Source of the DNA: Bradyrhizobium sp. WD16
Lineage (GTDB): Bacteria; Pseudomonadota; Alphaproteobacteria; Rhizobiales; Xanthobacteraceae
Reading direction: 5' to 3'
Assembly (NCBI RefSeq): GCF_024181725.1
Contig: NZ_CP028908.1
Span: 806,001 to 870,000 of the forward strand
Length of the DNA stretch: 64,000 nt
A model generated the notes under the pieces. The model was not told the DNA's origin. It did not search any database and was given only the letters and a program-made list of their open reading frames with translations. Shown here piece after piece: positions 50,492 to 64,000 of this stretch (the stretch's first letter is position 1; each line of letters starts with the position of its first letter). A program made the translations under genes and the position numbers.

Positions 50492-51994
50492 TCATTCCGC
50501 AGCGAGCAGCTTCGGCTTGGCGGCGGTCTTCCACGGCGCCTTGGTCTGCTTCCAGACCGGCGAGTTGATCGCCATGTCCATGTCACGGGCGAAGATGGCG
50601 AAGCCGTCATAGCCGTGATAGGGGCCGGAATAGTCCCAGGAATGCATCTGCCGGAACGGCACGCCCATCTTCTGGAAGACGTACTTCTCCTTGATGCCCG
50701 AGCCGACGAGATCCGGCTGGACCTTTTCGACGAAGCGCTCGAACTCGTAGCCGGTGACGTCGTCGTAGATCAGCGTGCCGTCCTTGACGTAGTGCTGGGC
50801 AGTGCGCTGATAGTCGTCGTTGTGGCCGAATTCGTAGCCGGTGCCGACGACTTCCATGCCGAGGTCCTCGTAGGCGCCGATGACGTGGCGCGGACGCAGG
50901 CCGCCGACGAACAGCATCACGGTCTTGCCTTCCAGCCGCGGCCGGTACTTGGCGATCACCGCATCCATCAGCGGCTGGTACTTGGCGATGACGCGCTCGG
51001 CGCCTTCCTTGATCTTGTCGTCGAAGAAGCCGGCGATCTTGCGCAGCGATTCGGCGATCTTGCTCGGGCCGAAGAAGTTGTATTCGCACCATGGAATACC
51101 GTACTTCTCTTCCATGTGGCGCGAGATGTAGTTCATCGAGCGGTAGCAGTGCAGCACGTTGAGCTTGGCCTTGGGTGTCGCCTCGAGCTCGGCGAGACTG
51201 CCGTCGCCGGACCACTGGGCGATGACGCGCAGGCCCATCTCCTCGAGCAGGATGCGCGACGACCAGGCGTCGCCACCGATGTTGTAATCGCCGATGATCG
51301 CGACGTCGTAGGGCGTCGGCTCGAAGCGCGGCGCGGCGTCGGGCGAGATCTTGTCGAAGATCCAGTCACGTACCGCGTCATTGGCGATGTGGTGGCCGAG
51401 CGACTGCGACACGCCGCGGAAGCCTTCGCAACGCACCGGAACGATGGTCTTGCCGTCGTATTCCTTGGACTTGTTCTTCGACACCGCCTCGATGTCGTCG
51501 CCGATCAGGCCGATCGGGCATTCCGACTGCACGGTGATGCCGTTGTTGAGCGGAAAGAGCTCCTGGATCTCATCCATGATCTTGGCGAGCTTCTTGTCGC
51601 CGCCGAAGACGATGTCCTTCTCCTGGAAGTCGGAGGTGAACTGCATGGTCACGAAGGTGTCGATACCGGTCGTGCCGATGTAGTAGTTGCGGCGCGCCGC
51701 CCAGGAATACTGGCCGCAGCCGACCGGGCCGTGGCTGATATGGATCATGTCCTTGATCGGCCCCCAGACCACGCCCTTCGAACCGGCATAGGCGCAGCCA
51801 CGAATGGTCATGACGCCCGGGATCGACTTCAGGTTCGACTTGACGCCGCAGTCCGACTTGCCGGATTCATGGACGTTGAGGTGCTTGGCGCGGCGTTTGG
51901 CGGTCTTTTCCGGATAGACCGACAGCACCTCCTGGATCAGTTCCTTGTTGCGCGCCTTGATCTCGGCGACGCTTTCCGTCTTGGTCAGGCTCAT
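50492..51994 (-). CDS. nifD: Nitrogenase MoFe protein alpha subunit
   Basis: The 500-residue protein has the P-cluster ligands in [18 protein letters not shown] and [11 protein letters not shown], and the FeMo-co Cys in [16 protein letters not shown]. The homocitrate-side His is in [18 protein letters not shown]. It reduces N2. nifH copy 2 lies 65 bp upstream. Confidence 0.96.
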   Translation of the reverse strand: MSLTKTESVAEIKARNKELIQEVLSVYPEKTAKRRAKHLNVHESGKSDCGVKSNLKSIPGVMTIRGCAYAGSKGVVWGPIKDMIHISHGPVGCGQYSWAARRNYYIGTTGIDTFVTMQFTSDFQEKDIVFGGDKKLAKIMDEIQELFPLNNGITVQSECPIGLIGDDIEAVSKNKSKEYDGKTIVPVRCEGFRGVSQSLGHHIANDAVRDWIFDKISPDAAPRFEPTPYDVAIIGDYNIGGDAWSSRILLEEMGLRVIAQWSGDGSLAELEATPKAKLNVLHCYRSMNYISRHMEEKYGIPWCEYNFFGPSKIAESLRKIAGFFDDKIKEGAERVIAKYQPLMDAVIAKYRPRLEGKTVMLFVGGLRPRHVIGAYEDLGMEVVGTGYEFGHNDDYQRTAQHYVKDGTLIYDDVTGYEFERFVEKVQPDLVGSGIKEKYVFQKMGVPFRQMHSWDYSGPYHGYDGFAIFARDMDMAINSPVWKQTKAPWKTAAKPKLLAAE

Positions 51995-52059
51995 TCGCGT
52001 GTCCTCGCTTGATGCAATGGGGAGCCGCCACCCGGCCTATGCCGGGCGGCGGAAGGGCG

Positions 52060-53783
<1,724 letters not shown>

Positions 53784-53817
53784 TACCCTTTCCCCCTCTT
53801 CTCCCTCGGAGATCGCC

Positions 53818-54276
53818 ATGGACCTCGTCTTGACCGCCACGCCGCCGACCGAGACGCCGAGCAGCATCGAGGACATCGAGGAGAATTTCTCGCTGCTCGA
53901 CGACTGGGACGACCGCTACCGCTATGTCATCGAACTCGGTCGCAAGCTGGCGCCGATGACCGAGGCCGACCGCGGCGACGTCAACAAGGTCCAGGGCTGC
54001 ACCAGCCAGGTCTGGCTGGCCGTACGCACCGAGGGCTCCGGCGAGGCGGCCGTGCTGAGCTTCTCCGGCGACAGCGACGCCCACATCGTGCGCGGTCTTG
54101 TCGCCATCCTGCTGGCCATGGTGTCCGGCCGGACCGCGAAGGCGATCCTCGCCGCCGATCCGATCGCGCTGTTCGAGCGCCTCGGCCTGCGCGAGCACCT
54201 TACGCCGCAGCGCTCCAACGGCTTCCGCTCCATGGTCGACCGCATCCGGCGGGACGCGGAGGCGGCGGCGCGGTAG
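53818..54276 (+). CDS. sufE: SufE sulfur-acceptor protein
   Basis: The 152-residue protein has SSIEDIEENFSLLDDWDDRYRYVIELGRKL and the sulfur-accepting Cys in VNKVQGCTSQVWL, then GDSDAHIVRGLVAILL. It stimulates SufS. It shares a transcript with receiver gene 2 (34-bp gap), under the NifA-type promoter, while SufS is on the opposite strand just beyond. Confidence 0.9.
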   Translation: MDLVLTATPPTETPSSIEDIEENFSLLDDWDDRYRYVIELGRKLAPMTEADRGDVNKVQGCTSQVWLAVRTEGSGEAAVLSFSGDSDAHIVRGLVAILLAMVSGRTAKAILAADPIALFERLGLREHLTPQRSNGFRSMVDRIRRDAEAAAR

Positions 54277-54585
54277 CGTGGAGACACCGATCGACAATCT
54301 GAACGCCGAAGCGTTTTCTTTGGCCATGGCCGGGCTTGTCCTGGCTTGTCGCGGCCATCCACGTTTTTCTTTGCCGAACTGCCGTCCGGTTGCGGACGCC
54401 CGCGACCGGTCTTCGCCGTCGGTTTCGACCCGGCACGATGGTTGGGCACGCCGAAGCTTCTTGGCGAAGGCGGGCAAGAGCGGGCATGACGAAGAACGAA
54501 TTTCCCCGCCGAGCTCGCGACAGCGGGGATGACCGCTGGGGATTGGACGCGCCGATGGGTCGCGCAGACAGCGGTCCGCGCGCGG
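54277..54585. other. 309-bp convergent gap, no gene seen
   Basis: Contains ccatggccgggcttgtcc and a similar cgggcatgacgaagaacg motif, both of a kind common in intergenic DNA of Bradyrhizobium-like genomes. No promoter, terminator or open frame is convincing. Confidence 0.5.
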
Positions 54586-54918
54586 CTACAGCGGCGTCAT
54601 CTCGCGGCCGCGCATGATCACCACGGCGGCGGGGCGCGGAAATTCGACGGTGTAATAGATCTCGCCGAGAAAGCTCCAGCGCTCGCGGATGATGCCGAGA
54701 TCGTTGCTCTGGACCACGATCTCGCCGACATCCTTGTGAGGATAGATGCCGTCATTGGCCACCGGCCGCAGCGCGCGCACCGTATCGCCCGGCCTGAAAT
54801 CGCCGTTGAGTTCCTGCTTCGGCGCCGGACAGGGAAATTGCCTTACTTTCCGGCGCTGGACGTCGCGCAGCGCCGGACCGCCGGCGGAATGAAAGCAGAT
54901 GCATTGCGGCGCGTTCAT
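54586..54918 (-). CDS. NifZ-like protein coupled to sufS
   Basis: The 110-residue protein has FRPGDTVRALRPVANDGIYPHKDVGEIVVQSNDLGIIRERWSFLGEIYYTVEF, the NifZ SH3-like pattern, after an N-terminal Cys/His segment (MNAPQCICFHSAGGPALRD). Its ATG overlaps the sufS stop. It is a third NifZ-family member in the window and may link Suf and P-cluster assembly. Confidence 0.75.
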   Translation of the reverse strand: MNAPQCICFHSAGGPALRDVQRRKVRQFPCPAPKQELNGDFRPGDTVRALRPVANDGIYPHKDVGEIVVQSNDLGIIRERWSFLGEIYYTVEFPRPAAVVIMRGREMTPL

Positions 54919-56156
54919 GCGAGGAACTCCTTGGCCTTGACTACCGCCCGGACGAGTTCGTCCACCTCCTGGCGCGTATTGTAGAGCGCGAAGGATGCGC
55001 GACAGGTGGCCGCCGCGCCGAAACGCTCCAGCAGCGGCATCGCGCAATGGGTGCCGGCGCGTACGGCTACGCCGGAACGATCGATGATGGTGGCGAAGTC
55101 ATGCGGGTGGCCGCCCTCGACCTCGAAGGAGACGATGGCGCCCTTGCCCTTCGCCTTGCCGATGATCCGCAAGGAATTGATCTCGCCGAGCCGCTCATGG
55201 GCGTAGGCCACGAGATCGGCCTCGTGCGCCCGGATCCGGCTCTTGCCGATGGAAGCGATATAGTCCAGCGCCGCACCGAGCCCGACCGCCTGGACGATCG
55301 CCGGGGTGCCGGCCTCGAAGCGATGCGGCGGCTCGCCGTAAGTGACGCGGTCCTGGCTGACCTCGCGGATCATCTCGCCTCCGCCATTGAACGGCGGCAT
55401 CGCGGCGAGATGGGCATGCTTGGCGTACAGCGCGCCGATGCCGGTCGGGCCATAGAGCTTGTGACCGGTGATCGCATAGAAATCGCAGTCGAGGTCCTGG
55501 ACGTCGACGTCGAGATGGACCGCCCCCTGCGCGCCATCGACCAGCACCGGAATGCCGTGGGCATGGGCAATCCGCACCACCTCCTTGACCGGCACCGTCG
55601 ATCCCAGGACGTTCGACATCTGGGTGATGGCGACGATCCTGGTCCGCGGCGACAGCAGCTTCTCGAACTCGTCGAGCAGGAAGTTGCCCTCATCGTCGAC
55701 CGGCGCCCATTTGATTACCGCCCCCTGGCGCTCGCGCAGGAAATGCCAGGGCACGATGTTGGCGTGGTGCTCCATGATCGAGAGCACGATCTCGTCGCCC
55801 TCGCCGATCCGCTCGCGACCGAAGGTCTGGGCCACCAGGTTGATCGCCTCGGTGGCGCCGCGGGTGAAGACGATCTCGTCGCTGCGCGCCGCATTGAGGA
55901 ATTTCGCCACCTTGTCGCGGGCGCCCTCATAGGCGTCGGTGGCGGCATTGGCGAGGTAATGCAGGCCGCGGTGGACATTGGCGTATTCGGAGGTATAGGC
56001 CGCCGTCATCCGATCGAGGACCGCCATCGGCTTCTGCGCCGACGCGGCGTTGTCGAGATAGACCAGCGGCTTGCCGTGAATGGTCATGCCGAGGATCGGG
56101 AAGTCCTCGCGCAGCCGCGCCACATCATAGCCGCCGTCGCTCACCGCCGGATGCAT
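54915..56156 (-). CDS. sufS: SufS cysteine desulfurase
   Basis: The 413-residue group II desulfurase has the PLP Lys in ITGHKLYGPTGIGALYAKH and the active Cys in VRAGTHCAMPLLERFG. It begins VARLREDFPILGMTIHGKPLVYLDNAASAQKP. It delivers sulfur to SufBCD via SufE. sufD precedes it by 3 bp. Confidence 0.94.
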   Translation of the reverse strand: MHPAVSDGGYDVARLREDFPILGMTIHGKPLVYLDNAASAQKPMAVLDRMTAAYTSEYANVHRGLHYLANAATDAYEGARDKVAKFLNAARSDEIVFTRGATEAINLVAQTFGRERIGEGDEIVLSIMEHHANIVPWHFLRERQGAVIKWAPVDDEGNFLLDEFEKLLSPRTRIVAITQMSNVLGSTVPVKEVVRIAHAHGIPVLVDGAQGAVHLDVDVQDLDCDFYAITGHKLYGPTGIGALYAKHAHLAAMPPFNGGGEMIREVSQDRVTYGEPPHRFEAGTPAIVQAVGLGAALDYIASIGKSRIRAHEADLVAYAHERLGEINSLRIIGKAKGKGAIVSFEVEGGHPHDFATIIDRSGVAVRAGTHCAMPLLERFGAAATCRASFALYNTRQEVDELVRAVVKAKEFLA

Positions 56157-56159
56157 GGC

Positions 56160-57485
56160 TCAGTGCTCCTTCAGCCACGCCGCAGTAGCATTCGACAGCA
56201 CCTCGCGCAGTCCGTCATGGGGTAGTGGATCGAGCACTTCGGCGGCAAAGGCCTGGACCAGGAGCGCTCTCGCCTCGCGCTCGGGAATGCCGCGCGCCAT
56301 CAGATAGAAGGTCAGCTGATCGTCGAGCGGACCAGCCGTCGAGCCGTGACCGCATTGCACGTCGTCAGCGAAGATCACCAGCTCCGGCTTGTGGTCGGCG
56401 CGGGCATCGTCCGACAACAGCAGCGCCCGCGACATCATCTTGGCGTCGGTCTGCTGCGCCGCCTGCCGCACCGTGATCCGCCCCTGGAACACCGCGCGGG
56501 CCTGATCGTCCAGCACCGACTTGAACGCCTCGCGGCTCTGGCCGCCGGGGGCGGCATGATCGACCGCCAGGGTGGTGTCGGCATGCTGGGTCCCCGACAA
56601 CAGGCTCACCCCGCGAATGCCGGCCACGGTGCCTTCGCCACCGAGGCGGATGAACTGCTGGTTGCGGATCACCGCCCCGCCGCTGATGAAGCTCAGACTG
56701 TTGAACGTCGCCCGCGGCCCGACATGGGCGAGCAGGGTGCCGACGTGCAGCGCCGTGCTGCCCTCGCCGATCACCCGGACATGTTCGACCTCGGCGCCCT
56801 CGCCGATCACGAGCTGCAGCGCGGCGTTGACCTGATAGTCGGTCTTGTCGGGCCCCTCGTGGGTCTCGACCAACGTCAGTTTGGCGTCGGCTCCGATCAC
56901 CGCGAGCGAGCGGGTGAACGACGAAACCGCGCGCTCGCCCGTCGTGACGAAGACGAGGTGGATCGGGCGCTCGATCGCCGCACCCGGCGCCACCGTCAGC
57001 ACCACGCCGTCGCCGGCGAACGCCGTATTGAGCGCGAGGCTGGCGTCATCCGGCGGAACCACGTCGCCGAGGCGCTGCTCCAGCAAGGGCTCGTCGGCGG
57101 CGAGCGCCTCGGCCATGGAGCGGATCGCCAGTCCGGCTTCCAGCCCGGCGAGATCGGAGGCCGCGGCAATGAGGCTGCCGTTGACGATCACCAGCCGGCG
57201 AAAGCCGAGCGCGGCGAGCATCTGGCCGCCGAGAGAGGCCATCGCCTCCGGCTTCGCCAGCGGCGCCATCTCCGGCATCAGCTGGCGCAGATCGGTGTAT
57301 TTCCATCCCTCGAGCTTCCGGCTGGGCAGGCCGGTGCGGCCGAACAGATCGATCGCCGCCTTGCGCTGGGCGGCAACATCGGGCCCGCCCGGCAGCGCCG
57401 TGCGCGCGCCGAGATAGGCGGCGGCCAGCGCCAGCTCGGCCTTGGTCTTCATCGGGGACTTGATCGGATGGGCGATGGCATTCAT
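56160..57485 (-). CDS. sufD: SufD Fe-S scaffold protein
   Basis: The 441-residue protein has the SufBD beta-helix core: LVETHEGPDKTDYQVNAALQLVIGEGAEVEHVRVIGEG, LGGEGTVAGIRGVSLLSGTQHADTTL and PELVIFADDVQCGHGSTAGPLDD. It forms the SufBC2D complex. It precedes sufS and follows sufC by 3 bp. Confidence 0.93.
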   Translation of the reverse strand: MNAIAHPIKSPMKTKAELALAAAYLGARTALPGGPDVAAQRKAAIDLFGRTGLPSRKLEGWKYTDLRQLMPEMAPLAKPEAMASLGGQMLAALGFRRLVIVNGSLIAAASDLAGLEAGLAIRSMAEALAADEPLLEQRLGDVVPPDDASLALNTAFAGDGVVLTVAPGAAIERPIHLVFVTTGERAVSSFTRSLAVIGADAKLTLVETHEGPDKTDYQVNAALQLVIGEGAEVEHVRVIGEGSTALHVGTLLAHVGPRATFNSLSFISGGAVIRNQQFIRLGGEGTVAGIRGVSLLSGTQHADTTLAVDHAAPGGQSREAFKSVLDDQARAVFQGRITVRQAAQQTDAKMMSRALLLSDDARADHKPELVIFADDVQCGHGSTAGPLDDQLTFYLMARGIPEREARALLVQAFAAEVLDPLPHDGLREVLSNATAAWLKEH

Positions 57486-57488
57486 GGC

Positions 57489-58247
<759 letters not shown>

Positions 58248-58278
58248 GCGACTTCTCCTCGTGATACGCGTTGCGGCC

Positions 58279-59757
<1,479 letters not shown>

Positions 59758-59791
59758 GATCTACCCCACCGGTGCGTTCGTTATGATCTCA

Positions 59792-59807
59792 AGCAAGCTT
59801 TGCGCCG
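59792..59807 (-). promoter_or_regulatory. Possible sigma-54 -24/-12 promoter of sufBCDS
   Basis: On the minus strand cGGCGCaaagcTTGCTT, spacing exact (plus-strand GC 59793-59794, CC 59805-59806). A TGT-N10-ACA lies within the upstream ferredoxin gene at 59997-60012, about 190 bp away. Confidence 0.5.
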
Positions 59808-59979
59808 CGCAGATCGCGCACGTCGCTCCGCGCTGCCCGCTTGCGCGGCGCAGGCGATGATGCCACGCAGGCGCAGATCCTCGGCGGCGACGATGGCGAG
59901 CAGCAGTGTGCCGATCCGGCGCGCGATGCCCGCAAGGCCGATACCCGATCTGGCGCCTGCGCGCGTCACGGCGCCGGCC

Positions 59980-60174
59980 TCACGCCGGAATGCAGGTGTC
60001 GGGCACGGGACACACCACCGCACACTGCGGGGCATCGAAATGCCCCTCGCATTCGGTGCACTTCTTGGGATCGATCACATACATGTCCCGCTTGAGGCTG
60101 ATCGCCGCGTTGGGACATTCGAATTCACAGGCGCCGCACACCGTGCATTGCGACGCGACGATCTTATAGGCCAT
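59980..60174 (-). CDS. 2[4Fe-4S] ferredoxin, FdxN-like
   Basis: The 64-residue protein has [17 protein letters not shown] and [23 protein letters not shown], two cluster motifs with the long insert. It is a paralogue of the nifB-linked ferredoxin at 34.4 kb. It likely reduces nitrogenase or maturation enzymes. It lies between sufB and nifA. Confidence 0.92.
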   Translation of the reverse strand: MAYKIVASQCTVCGACEFECPNAAISLKRDMYVIDPKKCTECEGHFDAPQCAVVCPVPDTCIPA

Positions 60175-60209
60175 GAGGAGCTCCCGCGATTTGCCGACGC
60201 GTTCTCTCT

Positions 60210-60226
60210 TTCAAGCCTCGTGCCAA
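60210..60226 (-). promoter_or_regulatory. Sigma-54-like promoter of the ferredoxin (TTGAAA variant)
   Basis: On the minus strand TGGCACgaggcTTGAAA: perfect -24 half and GA instead of GC at -12, spacing exact. Two UASs upstream support it. Confidence 0.6.
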
Positions 60227-60276
60227 CTTATAGCGATTTGATTTACAAGGAGATTTTCGAAACTCGACGGTCGCCC

Positions 60277-60311
60277 TGTCGCGGCTGCGACAGGCTGTCG
60301 GATGTCCGACA
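60277..60311. promoter_or_regulatory. Two NifA UASs of the ferredoxin gene
   Basis: TGTcgcggctgcgACA (60277-60292) and TGTcggatgtccgACA (60296-60311), 19 bp apart and 53-87 bp upstream of the -24 element. Confidence 0.78.
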
Positions 60312-60324
60312 GCCCCTCGCGACT

Positions 60325-62073
<1,749 letters not shown>

Positions 62074-62604
62074 GCGAGATCTCCATGTCCCGGGCATCTC
62101 TCTCCCATGTTGCAGTATTTTGGTTGATAGTGAGCCTGCATCGGTGAATTGTCGTGCCCAACTTGGCCGCATGGCTGCGGAAGCTGTAGGCGCGCATTCG
62201 CACAAAATCTGCGCCGCGCGCCACGCGCAGATATGCAATCCCACGAATTGTGGTTGATTACGGTGATGTCTTGGGCAGTTGCCGACAATTATCAACCGAC
62301 GCGAGATTGTCTATGATCGAATTAACTCACTTTGACCGGTCACTTTTGATCGTCGCCGCCGGTTCGAAATAGTCCCCTGTTTTGCGAAGGGCGGTGAGCG
62401 GATTGGACTCGAACTTCGTCGGCGGCGATGCGGCAGCGCTCCATGTCGCCAAAACGGGCACGCAAAACCCACGATTCCAGTGTGGTCTTGGCTCGGAGTT
62501 TCCTTTAGTGGACTCGCAGAGTCATTTCTCTTTGTTTACGGCCGGCCAGGTCGGAACCCATCGCCGCAACGGCGCCGCGCGCGGCGCGCCGGAGACGATC
62601 GTCC
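62074..62604. other. 531-bp divergent gap between nifA and murJ
   Basis: AT-richer than the coding regions around it. I see no full -24/-12 element, UAS or FixK-like palindrome that I would defend. The nifA promoter and the murJ promoter should be here. Minor motifs (tttgaccggtcacttttgat) are unassigned. Confidence 0.5.
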
Positions 62605-64000
62605 TTGTCCCCTCTCCTTCCGCGAGCAAACGGCGGCGGCGGGCGCGCCCGCATTGTCGGGATCGCCACCGCCATCTGGGCCGCCTCGATCTTCCTCAGT
62701 CGCCTGATCGGCCTCGTCCGTGAGCAGATCATCGGCCGGACCCTGGGTGCGAGCCGCCAGGCCGACCTCTATTTCGCCAGCTTCACCCTGCCCGACTTCC
62801 TCAATTACCTGCTGGCCGCCGGCGCACTGTCGATCGTCTTCATCCCGATCTTCCTCGGTTATCTCGAGCGCGGCGACGACAAGCGCGGCTGGCACGCCTT
62901 CAGCGTCATCGCCAATTTCCTGGTGCTGGCCGGCACCCTCGGCCTCGTCCTGCTGTTCTACTTCGCGCGGCCGCTGACCGCCCTGGTCGCGCCCGGCTAT
63001 ACCGATCCGGCCGATGTCGACACCCTGGTGCGGCTGACCCGGATCATCCTGCCGGCCCAAATCTTTCATCTGGTCGGCGGCCTGCTGTCGGCGGCGCTGC
63101 AGGCGAAGAACCGCCATCTGCTCCCGGCGCTGGCGCCGCTGGTCTATTCCGCCGGGATCATCGCCGGCGGCCTGATCGGCACCCAATATCCAGCGCTCGG
63201 CGCCGACGGCTTCGCCTGGGGCGTGCTCGCCGGCTCGATCGTCGGGCCGTTCGGCCTGCCGCTCGCCGGCTGCATCCGGTCGCACATGCGCTGGCTGCCG
63301 ATCTTCTCGTTCCGCGACGCGGACCTGCGGCGCTATCTCTTTCTGTCGGCGCCGATCATGATCGGCTTTTCGATCGTCGTGGTCGACGAATGGATCGTCA
63401 AGAACCAGGCGTCCTATCTCGGCGTCGGCGCCCTGTCCTACCTGCAATATGGCCGGACGCTGATGAAGGTGCCGATCGGCATCTTCGGCATGGCTGCCGG
63501 TGTCGCCGCCTATCCGACCATCAGCTCTCTCGTCGCCACCGGCCAGGTGAAGGAGGCTTACGACCTGCTGGCGCGGGCGATCCGTCTCGTGCTGACGCTC
63601 ACCTTCGCCGCCCAGATCTGCCTCACCGTCGCCGGCTTCGATGCCGTCTATCTGGTGTGGGGGCTGTTCGCCAACCGCTTCAGCGTCACGGACGCGCAGG
63701 CCACCGCGACCGTGCTCGGCTTTCTCTGCCTCGGGCTCGGCGGCTGGGCCACCCAGACGGTGATCAGCCGAGGCTTCTATGCGCTCGAGAGCACCTGGCT
63801 GCCCACTCTCGTCGGCACCATCATCGCCGTGCTGATGGTGCCGCTTTATGTCGCGCTGCGGATCGAGGCCGGCACCGCCGGGCTGGCGATCGCCAGCTCG
63901 CTGGCCATCATCGTTTATGTCGCCGTGCTCGGCTTTCTGCAGCGGCGACGCTTCGAACGCGAAGCCGCCGCCCGCGGCACCACGCTCGACCGCAGTTCCG
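62605..64000 (+). CDS. murJ: MurJ lipid II flippase (3' end outside window)
   Basis: The frame stays open from a stop at 62506-62508 to the window end. It encodes ARIVGIATAIWAASIFLSRLIGLVREQIIG, FTLPDFLNYLLAAGALSIVFIPIFLG and many hydrophobic helices, the MurJ/MviN pattern. No ATG precedes the conserved region; TTG 62605 is the most plausible start. MurJ flips lipid II for peptidoglycan synthesis. It is a housekeeping gene marking the right edge of the nif island. Confidence 0.85.
   Translation, partial: MSPLLPRANGGGGRARIVGIATAIWAASIFLSRLIGLVREQIIGRTLGASRQADLYFASFTLPDFLNYLLAAGALSIVFIPIFLGYLERGDDKRGWHAFSVIANFLVLAGTLGLVLLFYFARPLTALVAPGYTDPADVDTLVRLTRIILPAQIFHLVGGLLSAALQAKNRHLLPALAPLVYSAGIIAGGLIGTQYPALGADGFAWGVLAGSIVGPFGLPLAGCIRSHMRWLPIFSFRDADLRRYLFLSAPIMIGFSIVVVDEWIVKNQASYLGVGALSYLQYGRTLMKVPIGIFGMAAGVAAYPTISSLVATGQVKEAYDLLARAIRLVLTLTFAAQICLTVAGFDAVYLVWGLFANRFSVTDAQATATVLGFLCLGLGGWATQTVISRGFYALESTWLPTLVGTIIAVLMVPLYVALRIEAGTAGLAIASSLAIIVYVAVLGFLQRRRFEREAAARGTTLDRSS

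Noticed and set aside
47050-50568. A 1,172-codon open frame on the plus strand opposite nifE-nifK
   Set aside because: It is antisense to two unmistakable nitrogenase genes and has the Arg/Asp/His-rich composition of a GC-rich shadow frame.
54200-54585. Short genes in the sufE to nifZ-like gap
   Set aside because: Frames are built from common intergenic motifs and lack start signals or recognisable protein sequence.
62074-62604. NifA autoregulatory or FixK-type site upstream of nifA
   Set aside because: No GG-N10-GC or TGT-N10-ACA, and the TTGAC/TTGAT motifs do not form a spaced palindrome.

Overview
The window is GC-rich alphaproteobacterial DNA carrying one nearly complete nitrogen-fixation (nif/fix/suf/mod) island of about 53 kb, from about 8.7 to 62 kb. 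The gene set points to the Bradyrhizobium/Rhodopseudomonas branch (Nitrobacteraceae), probably a free-living or photosynthetic diazotroph. It includes fixABCX, nifV for homocitrate, nifQ, two nifH copies, nif-linked sufBCDS, an oxygen-sensitive type NifA, an Irr-like Fur protein and CTAG-ended palindromic intergenic repeats. No nod genes, transposases, integrases or RNA genes were seen. The genus assignment is inference.

Layout. 1-8.7 kb is flanking sequence: a partial phosphotransferase-fold kinase, a PRPP-synthetase-like gene, a CBS-BON protein, a cluster of palindromic repeats, a b-type cytochrome with a PepSY protein, a branched-chain amino-acid binding protein, and an omega-aminotransferase divergent from a XRE-cupin regulator. 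8.9-12.5 kb holds modABC, a DUF2478 gene and the molbindin mop. 12.9-20.7 kb holds fixXCBA, nifW-cysE-nifV and irr-nifQ. 20.9-23.4 kb holds nifH copy 1, divergent from a degenerate receiver gene, an ArsC-like gene and a rhodanese. 23.5-28 kb holds a [2Fe-2S] ferredoxin-grx4-bolA group and a plus-strand set (YqeB-like, TPR, SufT-like, hydrolase). 28.1-36.2 kb is a 16-gene minus-strand series led by nifB. 36.6-39.7 kb is iscA-nifU-nifS-nifT-SIR2. 40-43.3 kb holds uncharacterised genes with a sulfurtransferase. 43.6-52.9 kb is nifHDKENX and accessory genes. 53.3-54.3 kb holds a second degenerate receiver gene and sufE. 54.6-62.1 kb holds sufBCDS, a ferredoxin and nifA. murJ starts at the right edge.

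Regulation. Reading both strands for GG-N10-GC (sigma-54 -24/-12) and TGT-N10-ACA (NifA upstream activator sequence, UAS) gives a coherent map. There are about nineteen candidate promoters, and most of the main ones have one or two UASs 50-120 bp upstream. They precede modA, DUF2478, fixA, nifV, both nifH copies, both receiver genes, the YqeB-like gene, the SufT-like gene, nifB, iscA-nifUST, sufB, a ferredoxin and several unknown genes. The whole island therefore looks like one NifA/RpoN regulon: molybdate uptake, electron supply (FixABCX and ferredoxins), Fe-S assembly (Suf, NifS/U, IscA), cofactor synthesis (NifB/E/N/V/Q/X) and nitrogenase itself.

Most unusual points. Each nifH copy is divergently paired, across shared UASs, with a receiver-domain protein that has lost its phospho-acceptor aspartate. 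A DegT-family 'aminotransferase' in the nifB operon has alanine in place of the PLP lysine. A SIR2-domain gene ends the nifUST operon. NifE ends in a BFD-like [2Fe-2S] domain. Several small conserved-looking genes of unknown function sit behind NifA-type promoters.
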